Shown here piece after piece: positions 42,600-50,429 of a DNA stretch of 64,000 nucleotides. The first letter of the stretch is position 1; every line of letters starts with the position of its first letter. The stretch lies in assembly GCA_031366605.1 (NCBI GenBank), contig JANLOO010000006.1, positions 62,001-126,000 of the forward strand, written 5' to 3'. The position numbers and the translations under genes are program-made. This DNA comes from CALMEC01 sp031366605. Its GTDB lineage: Bacteria; Actinomycetota; Thermoleophilia; Miltoncostaeales; Miltoncostaeaceae. The notes beneath the pieces are model-generated. The model did no database searches. It saw only the letters and a program-made list of their open reading frames with translations, and was not told where the DNA came from.

Positions 42600-43544
42600 T
42601 CAGCGCTCCGGCCGGAGCGCGGCGAGGGGCGTTGTCGTCAGATCCCACACCGCGACCTCGTCCGTCGCCTCCCGGAGTCGCAGCACGCCGGAGTCGTCGA
42701 ACACACCGACCTGCCGGCACATCAGACCCGCCGCATCGAAGCGCGCGGACAGGCGCACCGGGTCGCCGCAGAGCAGAAACGCATATGACGGGAAACACGC
42801 GATCCAGTCCTCGAGGCTGATTCCGGGCGGCGTCGGGATCGCCTCCACATCGAGGGCGCAGCCCAAGCCACCGGCGCTCTCCAGGAACTGCAGCAGCGAC
42901 CCGACGATGCCGGGCATCGAGACGTCCCTGGCCGCCCAGGCCTCACCGGCTGCAGCGACATCGGCCAGGAGGGCCAGGTCGTCGGCCGCACGTGCACGTC
43001 GCGCGCTGCGCAGGTGGCTGAAGAACAACGCCCCGTCAGGGCCCTGCACCATCTCGCCTTCCAAAGACACCGCCAGGCAGACGGCGTCGCCAGGCCGAGC
43101 GTTCGCTGCGCGCAACGGGCGGTCCGACTGGCCGACCGCAAACGTCGACAGGCCGGGATCGCCATCGCGCACCGTTGTGTGCCCGCCGACGACCGGCACG
43201 CGATACAGGTCGGCCGCGAACTTCAGGCCGTCGAGCACACCGCGTACGATGGGCGCGGGGCCGACGACGGTGTCGAGCAGCGCGACCGGACGCCCGCCGG
43301 TCGCGGCGATGTCGTTGAGCACCGTCACGACACCTGCGATGCCGGCCACTCGTGGATCGGATGCGACGAGTTCGGGACGGATGGCTTCGGCCGCAAGGAC
43401 ACCCTGGTATCCGTCGACCATGGTGATCAGTGCTGCGTCGTCACCGTCGCCACCGACGGTTGCCGCAACGTGCTCCAGATCGCGTTTGGCGATCAGCCCG
43501 GGATGCTCCCGCACGCGCTGCGCCAGGTCGTTAAGGTTCGCCAC
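42600..43544 (-). CDS. NitF-like AIR-synthase-related protein (Sll0787 type)
   Basis: A 314-residue member of the PurM/ThiL/SelD ATP-binding superfamily, matching the Sll0787 group (NitF in Nit1C). Features: GDGDDAALI (metal/ATP Asp residues), VASDPRVAGIAGVVTVLNDIAATGG, VVGGHTTVRDGD, and ARPGDAVCLAVSLEG. These enzymes typically make a phosphorylated amide, iminophosphate or acyl-phosphate intermediate with ATP. GTG 43544 is directly back-to-back with ATG 43545 of the DUF1116 gene on the plus strand. It is oriented opposite to the rest of the Nit-like operon. Confidence 0.87.
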   Translation of the reverse strand: MANLNDLAQRVREHPGLIAKRDLEHVAATVGGDGDDAALITMVDGYQGVLAAEAIRPELVASDPRVAGIAGVVTVLNDIAATGGRPVALLDTVVGPAPIVRGVLDGLKFAADLYRVPVVGGHTTVRDGDPGLSTFAVGQSDRPLRAANARPGDAVCLAVSLEGEMVQGPDGALFFSHLRSARRARAADDLALLADVAAAGEAWAARDVSMPGIVGSLLQFLESAGGLGCALDVEAIPTPPGISLEDWIACFPSYAFLLCGDPVRLSARFDAAGLMCRQVGVFDDSGVLRLREATDEVAVWDLTTTPLAALRPER

Positions 43545-44927
43545 ATGCAGAGCCTACGTGTCGCCACCGCCGGTCTTGATCTGATGGCCGATGCCCTTCG
43601 TGAACAGGGTGTAACCGTCGAAGCGATCGACTGGAAGCCGCCGGCAGCCGGCAATCCTGATGACGTTCGGTTGTTGACGACGCTCGCCAACGACCAGGTT
43701 GAGGCCGCCAACGAGCTTGCCCTGGTCCGGCTGCAGACCGCCCGCCCGATGCTGGTCGGGGCAGGGCTCGCGATCGACCACATCCCAGGCCTTGAAGGTC
43801 GCCTGGTGCTGCACGCCGGTCCGCCGATCGAATGGGACCGGATGTGTGCACCCCAACAGCACACGATCGTCGGCGCGTGCCTGCTCGAAGGGTGGGCCAC
43901 CGACCGCGACGAAGCCGCCGCCAAACTGTCGCGCGGCGCGATCGAGGTCGCGCCGAGCCACTCACTCGGCGCGGCCGGCGCGATGACCGGCGTCATCTCA
44001 CCGTCCATGGCCGTGTGGCAGGTGCGCGATACAGAGAGCGGCATCGAAGCGTGGTCGCCGTTTTGCGACGGCCCCGGCGATTCATTCTGGCTCGGCGTCG
44101 GCAACGACGAGGCGATCCGCCGGCAACGCGTGTTCGCCGACCAGGTTGCGCCGGGGTTCGACGCAGCGATCAAAGCGCGTGGGCCGGTGGACGTGTTCGC
44201 ATTGCTGGCCCAAGCAGTCGCGATGGGCGACGACTGTCATATGCGCCACCAGGCCGCGACAATGCTGCTGCTTCGCGAACTCCTCCCGGCAATGGCCGAA
44301 CACGCACCACAGGCCGTACTGCCGACCGCGCAGATGACCTCTCCCAACGGGCATTTCGCCCTGACGTTGACGATCGCCGCCTGTCGCGCGGCCCTGGCCG
44401 CGACCCAGGGCATCCGCGGCTCGAGCGTCGTGACGTTCATCAGCCGCAACGGCGTGGATGCAGCGGTCATGTTGGCGGGGATGCCCGGCCGCTGGTTCAC
44501 CGCCCCGGCTCCGTTGGTGGCCGACCCGCTGTACCGACCCGGCTTTGGCGACGGCGATGCGGCTGCCGACATCGGCGACTCGGCACTGGTGGAGTGCGCG
44601 GGCCTGGGCGGCGCAGCGAGCGCGGCGAGCCCCAGCGTTGCGGCATTCTTGGGTGGTGGGCTGGCGGACGCCATCGCCCGTACCCGGATGATGGACGACA
44701 TCTGCTTGGCCAAGAGCGAACGGTTCCGCATCCCGACGCTCGACGGCGAGGGCACACCGATCGGCGTGGATGCCCGTGCCTGTCTGGACACCGGAACGAC
44801 CCCGCTCATCAACACCGGCATCCTGCACCGCCTGGACGGCGGGCAGATCGGCGCCGGGATCGCACGCGTGCCGCTCGAGCCCTTCCGCGACGCACTGGTC
44901 GCGCTGGCCGCCGACCTGGGGCACTGA
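43545..44927 (+). CDS. AllG-type protein (DUF1116; YlbE-like)
   Basis: A 460-residue DUF1116 protein. In E. coli the homologue YlbE/AllG is a subunit of oxamate carbamoyltransferase with AllF (FdrA) and AllH. Recognisable: VATAGLDLMADALREQGVTVEAIDWKPPA at the N-terminus, IEVAPSHSLGAAGAMTGVISPSM, GDDCHMRHQAATMLL, FISRNGVDAAVML and DIGDSALVECAGLGG. The start codon touches that of the divergent NitF-like gene, so its promoter must lie within that gene's 5' region. Directly followed by the DUF2877 gene. Confidence 0.87.
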   Translation: MQSLRVATAGLDLMADALREQGVTVEAIDWKPPAAGNPDDVRLLTTLANDQVEAANELALVRLQTARPMLVGAGLAIDHIPGLEGRLVLHAGPPIEWDRMCAPQQHTIVGACLLEGWATDRDEAAAKLSRGAIEVAPSHSLGAAGAMTGVISPSMAVWQVRDTESGIEAWSPFCDGPGDSFWLGVGNDEAIRRQRVFADQVAPGFDAAIKARGPVDVFALLAQAVAMGDDCHMRHQAATMLLLRELLPAMAEHAPQAVLPTAQMTSPNGHFALTLTIAACRAALAATQGIRGSSVVTFISRNGVDAAVMLAGMPGRWFTAPAPLVADPLYRPGFGDGDAAADIGDSALVECAGLGGAASAASPSVAAFLGGGLADAIARTRMMDDICLAKSERFRIPTLDGEGTPIGVDARACLDTGTTPLINTGILHRLDGGQIGAGIARVPLEPFRDALVALAADLGH

Positions 44928-44950
44928 CGCTCCACGTCCATCAGGTCGGG

Positions 44951-45610
44951 GTGATGGCCGTCGAAACGACCGGCGGCCGTGTCATGGCAAGCGGGGCCGG
45001 GTGGGCGTGGCTTCGTGACGGCGAGCGCGTCATCCACGTGGCCGCTGCACGCGGACCGCGTGGACCGTTGACGGCGATCGTCGACCGCGTTCCGGTCAGC
45101 GAACCGGGCGATGCGATGCGTCTGGATGCCGCCGCAGCGCAGGTGTGGCGCACACCCCCCGCACCTGCTGCCGCCTCACCTGATGCCGTGTCGGCCGCAT
45201 GCCAGGCCATCCGACCACACGTGTGGAACGATCCCCGGGCGCTGTTGCTGGGGACGGCTCCCATCGACGAGGTGGCGCGGGACGTGGCAGGACGTGGCCC
45301 GGGCTTGACCCCAGCGGGGGATGACGCGCTGGCGGGCTTCGTCTACACGCGGGTTGCGCTGGCGCACCGCGAGGCGCCGCAGGCCCGGCACGCCGCGAAG
45401 ACCGCCGCCGCCGAGACGGGCGAACCGTCGGCGTCGTTGCTCTGCGCGGCAGCCGATGGCGAGGTCTTCGCCCCGGCAGCCCGGATGCTCGCCGCGTTGC
45501 TTCGTGCCGATGGCGACGCTTTGGCACCCGCCCTGCGAACCCTCACCGCCTTGGGCAGCACCACCGGCCGTGCGATGTTGACCGGGATCGTCCGCGCGCT
45601 CTCATCCTGA
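44951..45610 (+). CDS. AllH-type protein (DUF2877; YlbF-like)
   Basis: About 219 residues. DUF2877 proteins, AllH/YlbF in E. coli, are the third oxamate carbamoyltransferase subunit. The diagnostic motif RGPGLTPAGDDALAGF is present, followed by a helical C-terminal domain and GSTTGRAMLTG near the end. GTG 44951 (or ATG 44954) is the first usual start after the AllG stop; homology seems to extend a few codons upstream to TLHVHQVG, so translation may begin at CTG 44924 overlapping the AllG stop (CTGA). Shorter than the E. coli protein. Confidence 0.85.
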   Translation: MMAVETTGGRVMASGAGWAWLRDGERVIHVAAARGPRGPLTAIVDRVPVSEPGDAMRLDAAAAQVWRTPPAPAAASPDAVSAACQAIRPHVWNDPRALLLGTAPIDEVARDVAGRGPGLTPAGDDALAGFVYTRVALAHREAPQARHAAKTAAAETGEPSASLLCAAADGEVFAPAARMLAALLRADGDALAPALRTLTALGSTTGRAMLTGIVRALSS

Positions 45611-45782
45611 GCGAAGTCTCGACCTGCAATCAGACGCGTATCCTCGACGCGTCGTCCCAGATGCCAATTGGCACTCGCTGCGATTGGCCGATTGGCCGGG
45701 ACTCGATGGCATGACCGGAGTCACTCGTCCACGTAGCTGCGCGGCCGACCGAGGGCGGTGATCCGCGCAGATTGAGCAGCGC
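45611..45782. other. Convergent intergenic gap with a CAATTG palindrome
   Basis: 172 bp between the AllH-type gene and a minus-strand small gene. The palindrome TGCCAATTGGCA lies at 45662-45673; related GATTGGCC repeats follow at 45682 and 45690. No gene seen. Confidence 0.5.
45662..45673. repeat. CAATTG-centred palindrome (TGCCAATTGGCA)
   Basis: A 12-bp perfect palindrome in a convergent intergenic region. The core GCCAATTGGC recurs at 50292, 60352 and 60376. Confidence 0.6.
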
Positions 45783-45995
45783 TTACGAGCGGAACGTCAG
45801 GTGATGCCCACCGTCGGCGCACCAGAACACCAGACAACCTTCGTCGTCGAGATGGCCGACACACTGGCAGTCGCAGCGGTGGTCGGCACACGGACGGCGC
45901 ACTCGGGCGAGGATCCCATCGGGGCGAGCCGGGATCAGATCCGGAAACAGCTCGGCAACTTCAACCGGGGCCTCTAACCGAAGTGTTGTCGTCAT
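45783..45995 (-). CDS. Small cysteine-rich protein at the end of the polysaccharide operon
   Basis: A 70-residue protein from ATG 45995, which overlaps the CapD-like gene stop (ATGA). The C-terminal half contains four cysteines and several histidines (PCADHRCDCQC, CLVFWCADGGHH), perhaps a zinc or metal knuckle; the N-terminal half is LRLEAPVEVAELFPDLIPARPDG. Family not recognised. Confidence 0.6.
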   Translation of the reverse strand: MTTTLRLEAPVEVAELFPDLIPARPDGILARVRRPCADHRCDCQCVGHLDDEGCLVFWCADGGHHLTFRS

Positions 45996-47923
45996 GCGTG
46001 TCCGTCCTGCTCGTTTACGGGGCTGTTGGTGCTCATGCGTTCGTTGCCCGAAGGCGCTTCCCTGCCTGCGTTCAGTGTCCGCCACAATACGTCAGCGCAC
46101 CCGTAGGTGTCGCCTTCGGCGACCCGCGCTTCGAGGAGTTCGATCCCCAAGCGCAACGCAACGGGGTCCAGACGCGGGCGGGTCGCGCGCCAGATCCTGC
46201 CATATCGGGTCTGGCGAACGTCCTCGTCGAGGTTGAACAGCTCTTCGTGGAGCTTCTCGCCGGGCCGGATCCCCACCACCTCGATGGCGATGTCGCGGCC
46301 GGGTTCGTGCCCTGACAGGCGGATCATGTTCTCGGCCAGATCCATGATCCGGACCGGCTCACCCATGTCCAGTACAAAGATGTCGCCGCCGTCGGCGATG
46401 CCGGTCGCCTCGATGACGAGCTGCACAGCCTCGGGGATCGTCATGAAGAAGCGCGTCATCTCAGTATCGGTGACCGTCACCGGCCCCCCGGCCGCGATCT
46501 GCTGGCGAAAGATCGGGACCACTGAACCGGAACTTCCCAACACGTTGCCGAACCGCACGGCGGCGAACCTCGTCTGTGATTCGGAGCCACGTGACTCGAC
46601 GACCCGCTCAGCCAGTGCCTTGGTCGCGCCCATCACGGTCTTGGGCTCGACGGCCTTGTCGGTCGAGATGAGGCAGAACCGCTCGACGCCGTGGCGAATG
46701 GCGATCTCGGCCAGCTCAGCGGTGGCAAGTGAGTTGTTCGCAATCGCCTGAACCGGGTTGAGTTCCATCATCGGCACGTGTTTGTACGCCGCAGCGTGGA
46801 ACACGATCACCGGACGATGCTCGGCGAAGATCCGCTCCATCGCCGCCTGGTCGCGGCAGTCGGCGATGATCGGCACCACACGGCCCTTGCCGCGCAACTG
46901 CCGGTCGATCTCGAACAGGTTGTTCTCGGCGTGGTCGACCAAGATCAACGCCGCCGGACCGACACGCAGGACCTGTCGACAGAGTTCGGAGCCAATCGAT
47001 CCCCCTGCTCCGGTCACCATCACGACTTTGCTGTTGAGATACCGCGACACCTTGGCAAAGTCGATCTCGACCGGCGCTCGGCCCAGCAGGTCTTCGACGC
47101 TGACTTCGCGCAGCTGGCGGATGGTGACCTCGCCAAGGATCAGCTCGGGCAAGCCGGGCAGCGTCTTGCACGGCACTCCGGCCTTGCGGCACGCCTCGAC
47201 GATCTCGCGTCGCACGATGCCGGGTGCCGACGGCATCGCGATGATGACCTCGTCCGGCTTGGTGTCGCGCAGGATCGCCGGCAACGCGGCTCGCGCGCCG
47301 AGCACCCGCGTCCCCTGCACACGTAGCCCGGCCTTGCGCTCGTCGTCGTCGATGAGGCCGACGGGGATGTAGCCGAGCGCCCGGTTGCGCTGCATCTCAC
47401 GAAGCATCGTGTTGCCGGCATCACCTGCGCCGCAGATGATGACCTCCTTGCCTTCGCGTGCGACGAGATCGGCGCGCGACGGACGCTCGATCAAGCTGCG
47501 CACCACGAAGCGTGCGCCGCCCACCAGCGTGAGGGTCATGAAGAAGTCCAGCACCAGGATGCCGCGCGGCATCGTGACGGGGCGGCCGTTCTTGCGGTGC
47601 ACCGGCTGCCAGAACGAGAGGACCGCCGTCATGATGAGGCCCGCGGCGGTGACCGCGACGACGATCGCCTGCAGATCGCGGACGCTCGTGAACCGCCACC
47701 ACTTGGTGTAGAAGCGCGCCCCGATGAACACCAGGAGCTTGACGCCGATGACCACACCGATCGTTGCGACGAACAGGCGGGCGTAGACGCCCTGCAGCGT
47801 GCCGTCGAAGCGAAATGCAAACGACAGCCACCAGGCGAGTGCCACCAAGAAGGCATCCACCAAGAGCTGGCCCGCCCGGTGAATGTGGCGACGCCGGCCG
47901 CGTGTGATCAGCGGGAGCCTCAC
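45992..47923 (-). CDS. CapD/PglF-type membrane nucleotide-sugar 4,6-dehydratase
   Basis: A 643-residue polysaccharide-biosynthesis enzyme. Four N-terminal transmembrane helices (about 15-125), a first Rossmann-like CoA-binding domain (VIICGAGDAGNTMLREM), then the SDR catalytic domain (VMVTGAGGSIGSELCRQ; FHAAAYKHVPMME; ISTDKAVEPKTVMGATK). The usual catalytic Tyr of YxxxK is replaced by Met (V-M-G-A-T-K), as in this family. It likely converts UDP-GlcNAc to the 4-keto-6-deoxy sugar, substrate for the DegT aminotransferase two genes upstream. The C-terminus is Asn/Glu-rich. Confidence 0.92.
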   Translation of the reverse strand: MRLPLITRGRRRHIHRAGQLLVDAFLVALAWWLSFAFRFDGTLQGVYARLFVATIGVVIGVKLLVFIGARFYTKWWRFTSVRDLQAIVVAVTAAGLIMTAVLSFWQPVHRKNGRPVTMPRGILVLDFFMTLTLVGGARFVVRSLIERPSRADLVAREGKEVIICGAGDAGNTMLREMQRNRALGYIPVGLIDDDERKAGLRVQGTRVLGARAALPAILRDTKPDEVIIAMPSAPGIVRREIVEACRKAGVPCKTLPGLPELILGEVTIRQLREVSVEDLLGRAPVEIDFAKVSRYLNSKVVMVTGAGGSIGSELCRQVLRVGPAALILVDHAENNLFEIDRQLRGKGRVVPIIADCRDQAAMERIFAEHRPVIVFHAAAYKHVPMMELNPVQAIANNSLATAELAEIAIRHGVERFCLISTDKAVEPKTVMGATKALAERVVESRGSESQTRFAAVRFGNVLGSSGSVVPIFRQQIAAGGPVTVTDTEMTRFFMTIPEAVQLVIEATGIADGGDIFVLDMGEPVRIMDLAENMIRLSGHEPGRDIAIEVVGIRPGEKLHEELFNLDEDVRQTRYGRIWRATRPRLDPVALRLGIELLEARVAEGDTYGCADVLWRTLNAGREAPSGNERMSTNSPVNEQDGHA

Positions 47924-47934
47924 GGGCGATGATG

Positions 47935-48936
47935 TTAGCGCGCGACTGCCAAAATCGCGTCGATCAGGATTTCGGGGTCGCGTAGCGGGGGGGCGAGGCT
48001 GCGATCGCGCTTGACGACGTCGACTTGGTCGGGACGTTCAATGCGATTCAGGCGCCCGTCGGCGATCAATCGCAGATCGACCGCGCCGAGCCGTCCGGCA
48101 AACGGGGTGAAGGCCGGTACGCCGAGCGCCACGGCCTCCCGGTTCATCGTCCCTCCGGCGCTGACCACGAAATCTGCGAGTTGCACGAGGGTGGGTCCGT
48201 CAACTGGCCGCTCCGGAACGATGAAGTCGCTCCCCTGCAGGGCTGTTCGTTGCTCGGCAGTACGCGGAAGCACGACAGTCTGTACGTCAACTTGACGGTG
48301 AGATAACTCGCCCAGCACTGCTGAGAACAGCTCCGTCGAACGCCCTCGATGGTACAGCGTGACCTCTGGCGCCGGTCGCAACACCGCGACGATCCGTCCG
48401 TCGAGTCCGAGTTCGGTGGCAACCGTGTGATCCGGCACGTGATCTGCAAGGTAGTACTCCTCCTTGAGCCCCGGGTAGCGCACGAGCTTGGGCGGGCGCA
48501 TTCCAAAACCCGCGAGCGCCTCCTCGGAAATCGCGTCGGGCACCAGGACCCGTGTCGCCCACCGGCCGTTCCAGTGGTGCATCGCCGTCGCGTACTCGTA
48601 GTCGAACATCGTGACCTGCGGGGTGCCCGCCAACCGCGCGGCGATCGGCTGATCGGTTGACCCGTGGGCGACCGCCAGGTCAAAGCGTTCGCGCCGCGCA
48701 AGCCGGATCAACGCGGTCGTACGATCGGATGCCGCGCGCGCCTTGCCCCCGAGGCCCCCGCCGCCATGCGCCCCGATGACGGTGTGCGGAATCCCGAAGC
48801 GTTCCAACAAGCCCAGCGTCTGCGCGAACGCGCGCGCCGTGACCGTCACCTCGTGCCCGCGGGCCTGGAGCCGGGCGATCAGCGGCCTGAAGATCACGAC
48901 GTGCGGCGAGTTGGTGATGTCGATCCAGACCCGCAT
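47935..48936 (-). CDS. DUF354-family protein (putative GT-B glycosyltransferase)
   Basis: A 333-residue DUF354 protein. Its start MRVWIDITNSPHVVIFRPLI is highly typical of the family, followed by RGHEVTVTARAFAQT. The second half has YPGLKEEYYLADH, VVLPRTAEQ and VSAGGTMNREAVALGVPAF, which looks like the nucleotide-sugar site of GT-B enzymes such as UDP-GlcNAc 2-epimerase or MurG relatives. It lies between DegT and CapD genes and is therefore likely part of glycan assembly. Confidence 0.87.
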   Translation of the reverse strand: MRVWIDITNSPHVVIFRPLIARLQARGHEVTVTARAFAQTLGLLERFGIPHTVIGAHGGGGLGGKARAASDRTTALIRLARRERFDLAVAHGSTDQPIAARLAGTPQVTMFDYEYATAMHHWNGRWATRVLVPDAISEEALAGFGMRPPKLVRYPGLKEEYYLADHVPDHTVATELGLDGRIVAVLRPAPEVTLYHRGRSTELFSAVLGELSHRQVDVQTVVLPRTAEQRTALQGSDFIVPERPVDGPTLVQLADFVVSAGGTMNREAVALGVPAFTPFAGRLGAVDLRLIADGRLNRIERPDQVDVVKRDRSLAPPLRDPEILIDAILAVAR

Positions 48937-48956
48937 GGGCCGGTGGCCTGCTTCCT

Positions 48957-50054
48957 TTATATCGCGCGTCCGACGGCCGCGACGACGGTCTCGACCTGTT
49001 CACGCGTCAGGTGCGGATGCATGGGCAACGCAAGCCCGGTCCGGGCGTGCTCCTCGGCAACCGGCAAGTCGCCCTCGCCGTATCCCAGGTGACGGAACAC
49101 CGGCTGCAGATGCATCGGAATGCCGTAGTAGACGGCGGAGCTGATGCCCTCGGCGCTGAGCGCCTGCCGGATCTCGTCGCGGCGCTGGTGACGCGACATA
49201 TACAGGTGGTAGACGTGGGTGGCGCCGGAGCGCTCGGCCGGCAGCGTCATGTACTCGCCCAGCCCGCACTCCTCGTACCAGCCCGCCGCCTGACGGCGAC
49301 CGGCGTTCCAGCGGTCCAGATGTGGCAGGAACAGGCGGATGACCGCGGCCTGCAGATCGTCGAGCCGCGAGTTGTAGCCGACCTCCTCAAACACGACCTT
49401 GTCCTTGGAGCCGTGAAAGCGCAGGCGGCGGATGCGCTCGGCCAACGTTTCGTCGCGCGCCACGATCATCCCGCCGTCACCGACACCGGGGAAGTTCTTG
49501 GTCGGGAAAAAGCTGAACGTCACAGCGTCACCCATCGTTCCGACCGGCCATGCGTCGTCGGCGGCACCGAACGATTGCGCCGCGTCTGCGATGACAACCA
49601 GGCTGTGTTCGGCCGCCGTCGTCAGGATCGGCGTCATCTCGGCCGGGTGACCGAAGATGTCGACCGGGATGATCGCCTTGGTCTTGTCGGTGATTGCCGC
49701 GTCGACCAGCTCCGGGTCGATCGTCGCGGTCTTGGGGTCGATGTCGACGAACACGGGCGTCGCGCCGATCCGGGCGATCGCCTCGGCCGTCGCATAGAAC
49801 GTGTATGGCGTCGTGATGACCTCGTCGCCGGGCCCGATGTCGAGGGCCTGCAGGGCGATGACCAGCGCATCGGTGCCGTTGGCAACGCCGATGCACGGAC
49901 GCCCCTGAAGCCGGACCGAGACCTCGCTCTCGAGCCCCGACACCTCGGGGCCCAGGATGAACTTGCCACTGTCGAGCACGCTCCCGATCGCAGCATCGAT
50001 CTCAGCGCGAAGCGGCCCGTACTGGGCCTTGATGTCCATCAAAGGGATGCTCAT
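48957..50054 (-). CDS. DegT/DnrJ/EryC1/StrS sugar aminotransferase
   Basis: A 365-residue PLP enzyme that aminates a keto-sugar nucleotide. PLP lysine is in FFPTKNFPGVGDGG; ANGTDALVIAL, IPVDIFGHPA and DAAQSFGA are standard. ATG 50054 is preceded by GGGAGGAAA. It is the first gene of a four-gene minus-strand operon with DUF354, CapD-like dehydratase and a small Cys-rich protein. It likely makes an amino sugar from the 4-keto or 3-keto product; WbpE-, PglE- or VioA-type specificity is not resolved. Confidence 0.92.
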   Translation of the reverse strand: MSIPLMDIKAQYGPLRAEIDAAIGSVLDSGKFILGPEVSGLESEVSVRLQGRPCIGVANGTDALVIALQALDIGPGDEVITTPYTFYATAEAIARIGATPVFVDIDPKTATIDPELVDAAITDKTKAIIPVDIFGHPAEMTPILTTAAEHSLVVIADAAQSFGAADDAWPVGTMGDAVTFSFFPTKNFPGVGDGGMIVARDETLAERIRRLRFHGSKDKVVFEEVGYNSRLDDLQAAVIRLFLPHLDRWNAGRRQAAGWYEECGLGEYMTLPAERSGATHVYHLYMSRHQRRDEIRQALSAEGISSAVYYGIPMHLQPVFRHLGYGEGDLPVAEEHARTGLALPMHPHLTREQVETVVAAVGRAI

Positions 50055-50429
50055 ACCGCGGTGATTTCCTCCCGGTCGACCGGCGCGGGAGTGTAGCAAG
50101 GGCCCTCCGGTGACCCCGCTCCACGTGGTTTGTGCTCCTGGAGCAACGTGCGCAAAGGTGGCGACGATGACCGCGCGAACATGCCGACGCTTGCCGAAGA
50201 ACACGCACGAATCACCGACGTTGCCACGCGCCGACGGCGGCACAGCAAGCCCACGCAGGCCGCTTCGCCACCATTTGGCGTCGCCCAAGAACGCCAATTG
50301 GCGCGCAGGGAGACCCGTGGGGGTTGCGCAGACCCACCCCGATCTGATCGGGTACATGGAGTTTCGACCAGGCCGACCTCATGACGACGAGGCCTTGGTG
50401 CATTCCCGACGAATGGTTCTTCCTCACAC
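50055..50429. other. 375-bp divergent intergenic region
   Basis: Between the DegT operon and the secreted glycosidase. It holds the palindrome CGCCAATTGGCG at 50292-50303 and presumably both promoters. No convincing gene: the short frames lack start sites and conserved motifs. Confidence 0.5.
50292..50303. repeat. CAATTG-centred palindrome (CGCCAATTGGCG)
   Basis: Perfect 12-bp palindrome in the divergent region, about 130 bp upstream of the glycosidase start. Identical to the one at 60352-60363. Confidence 0.6.

Noticed and set aside
35583..43544. A complete canonical Nit1C cyanide/nitrile cluster
   Set aside because: No nitrilase, NitG or NitH is visible and the NitF-like gene is inverted, so I call it Nit1C-like only.
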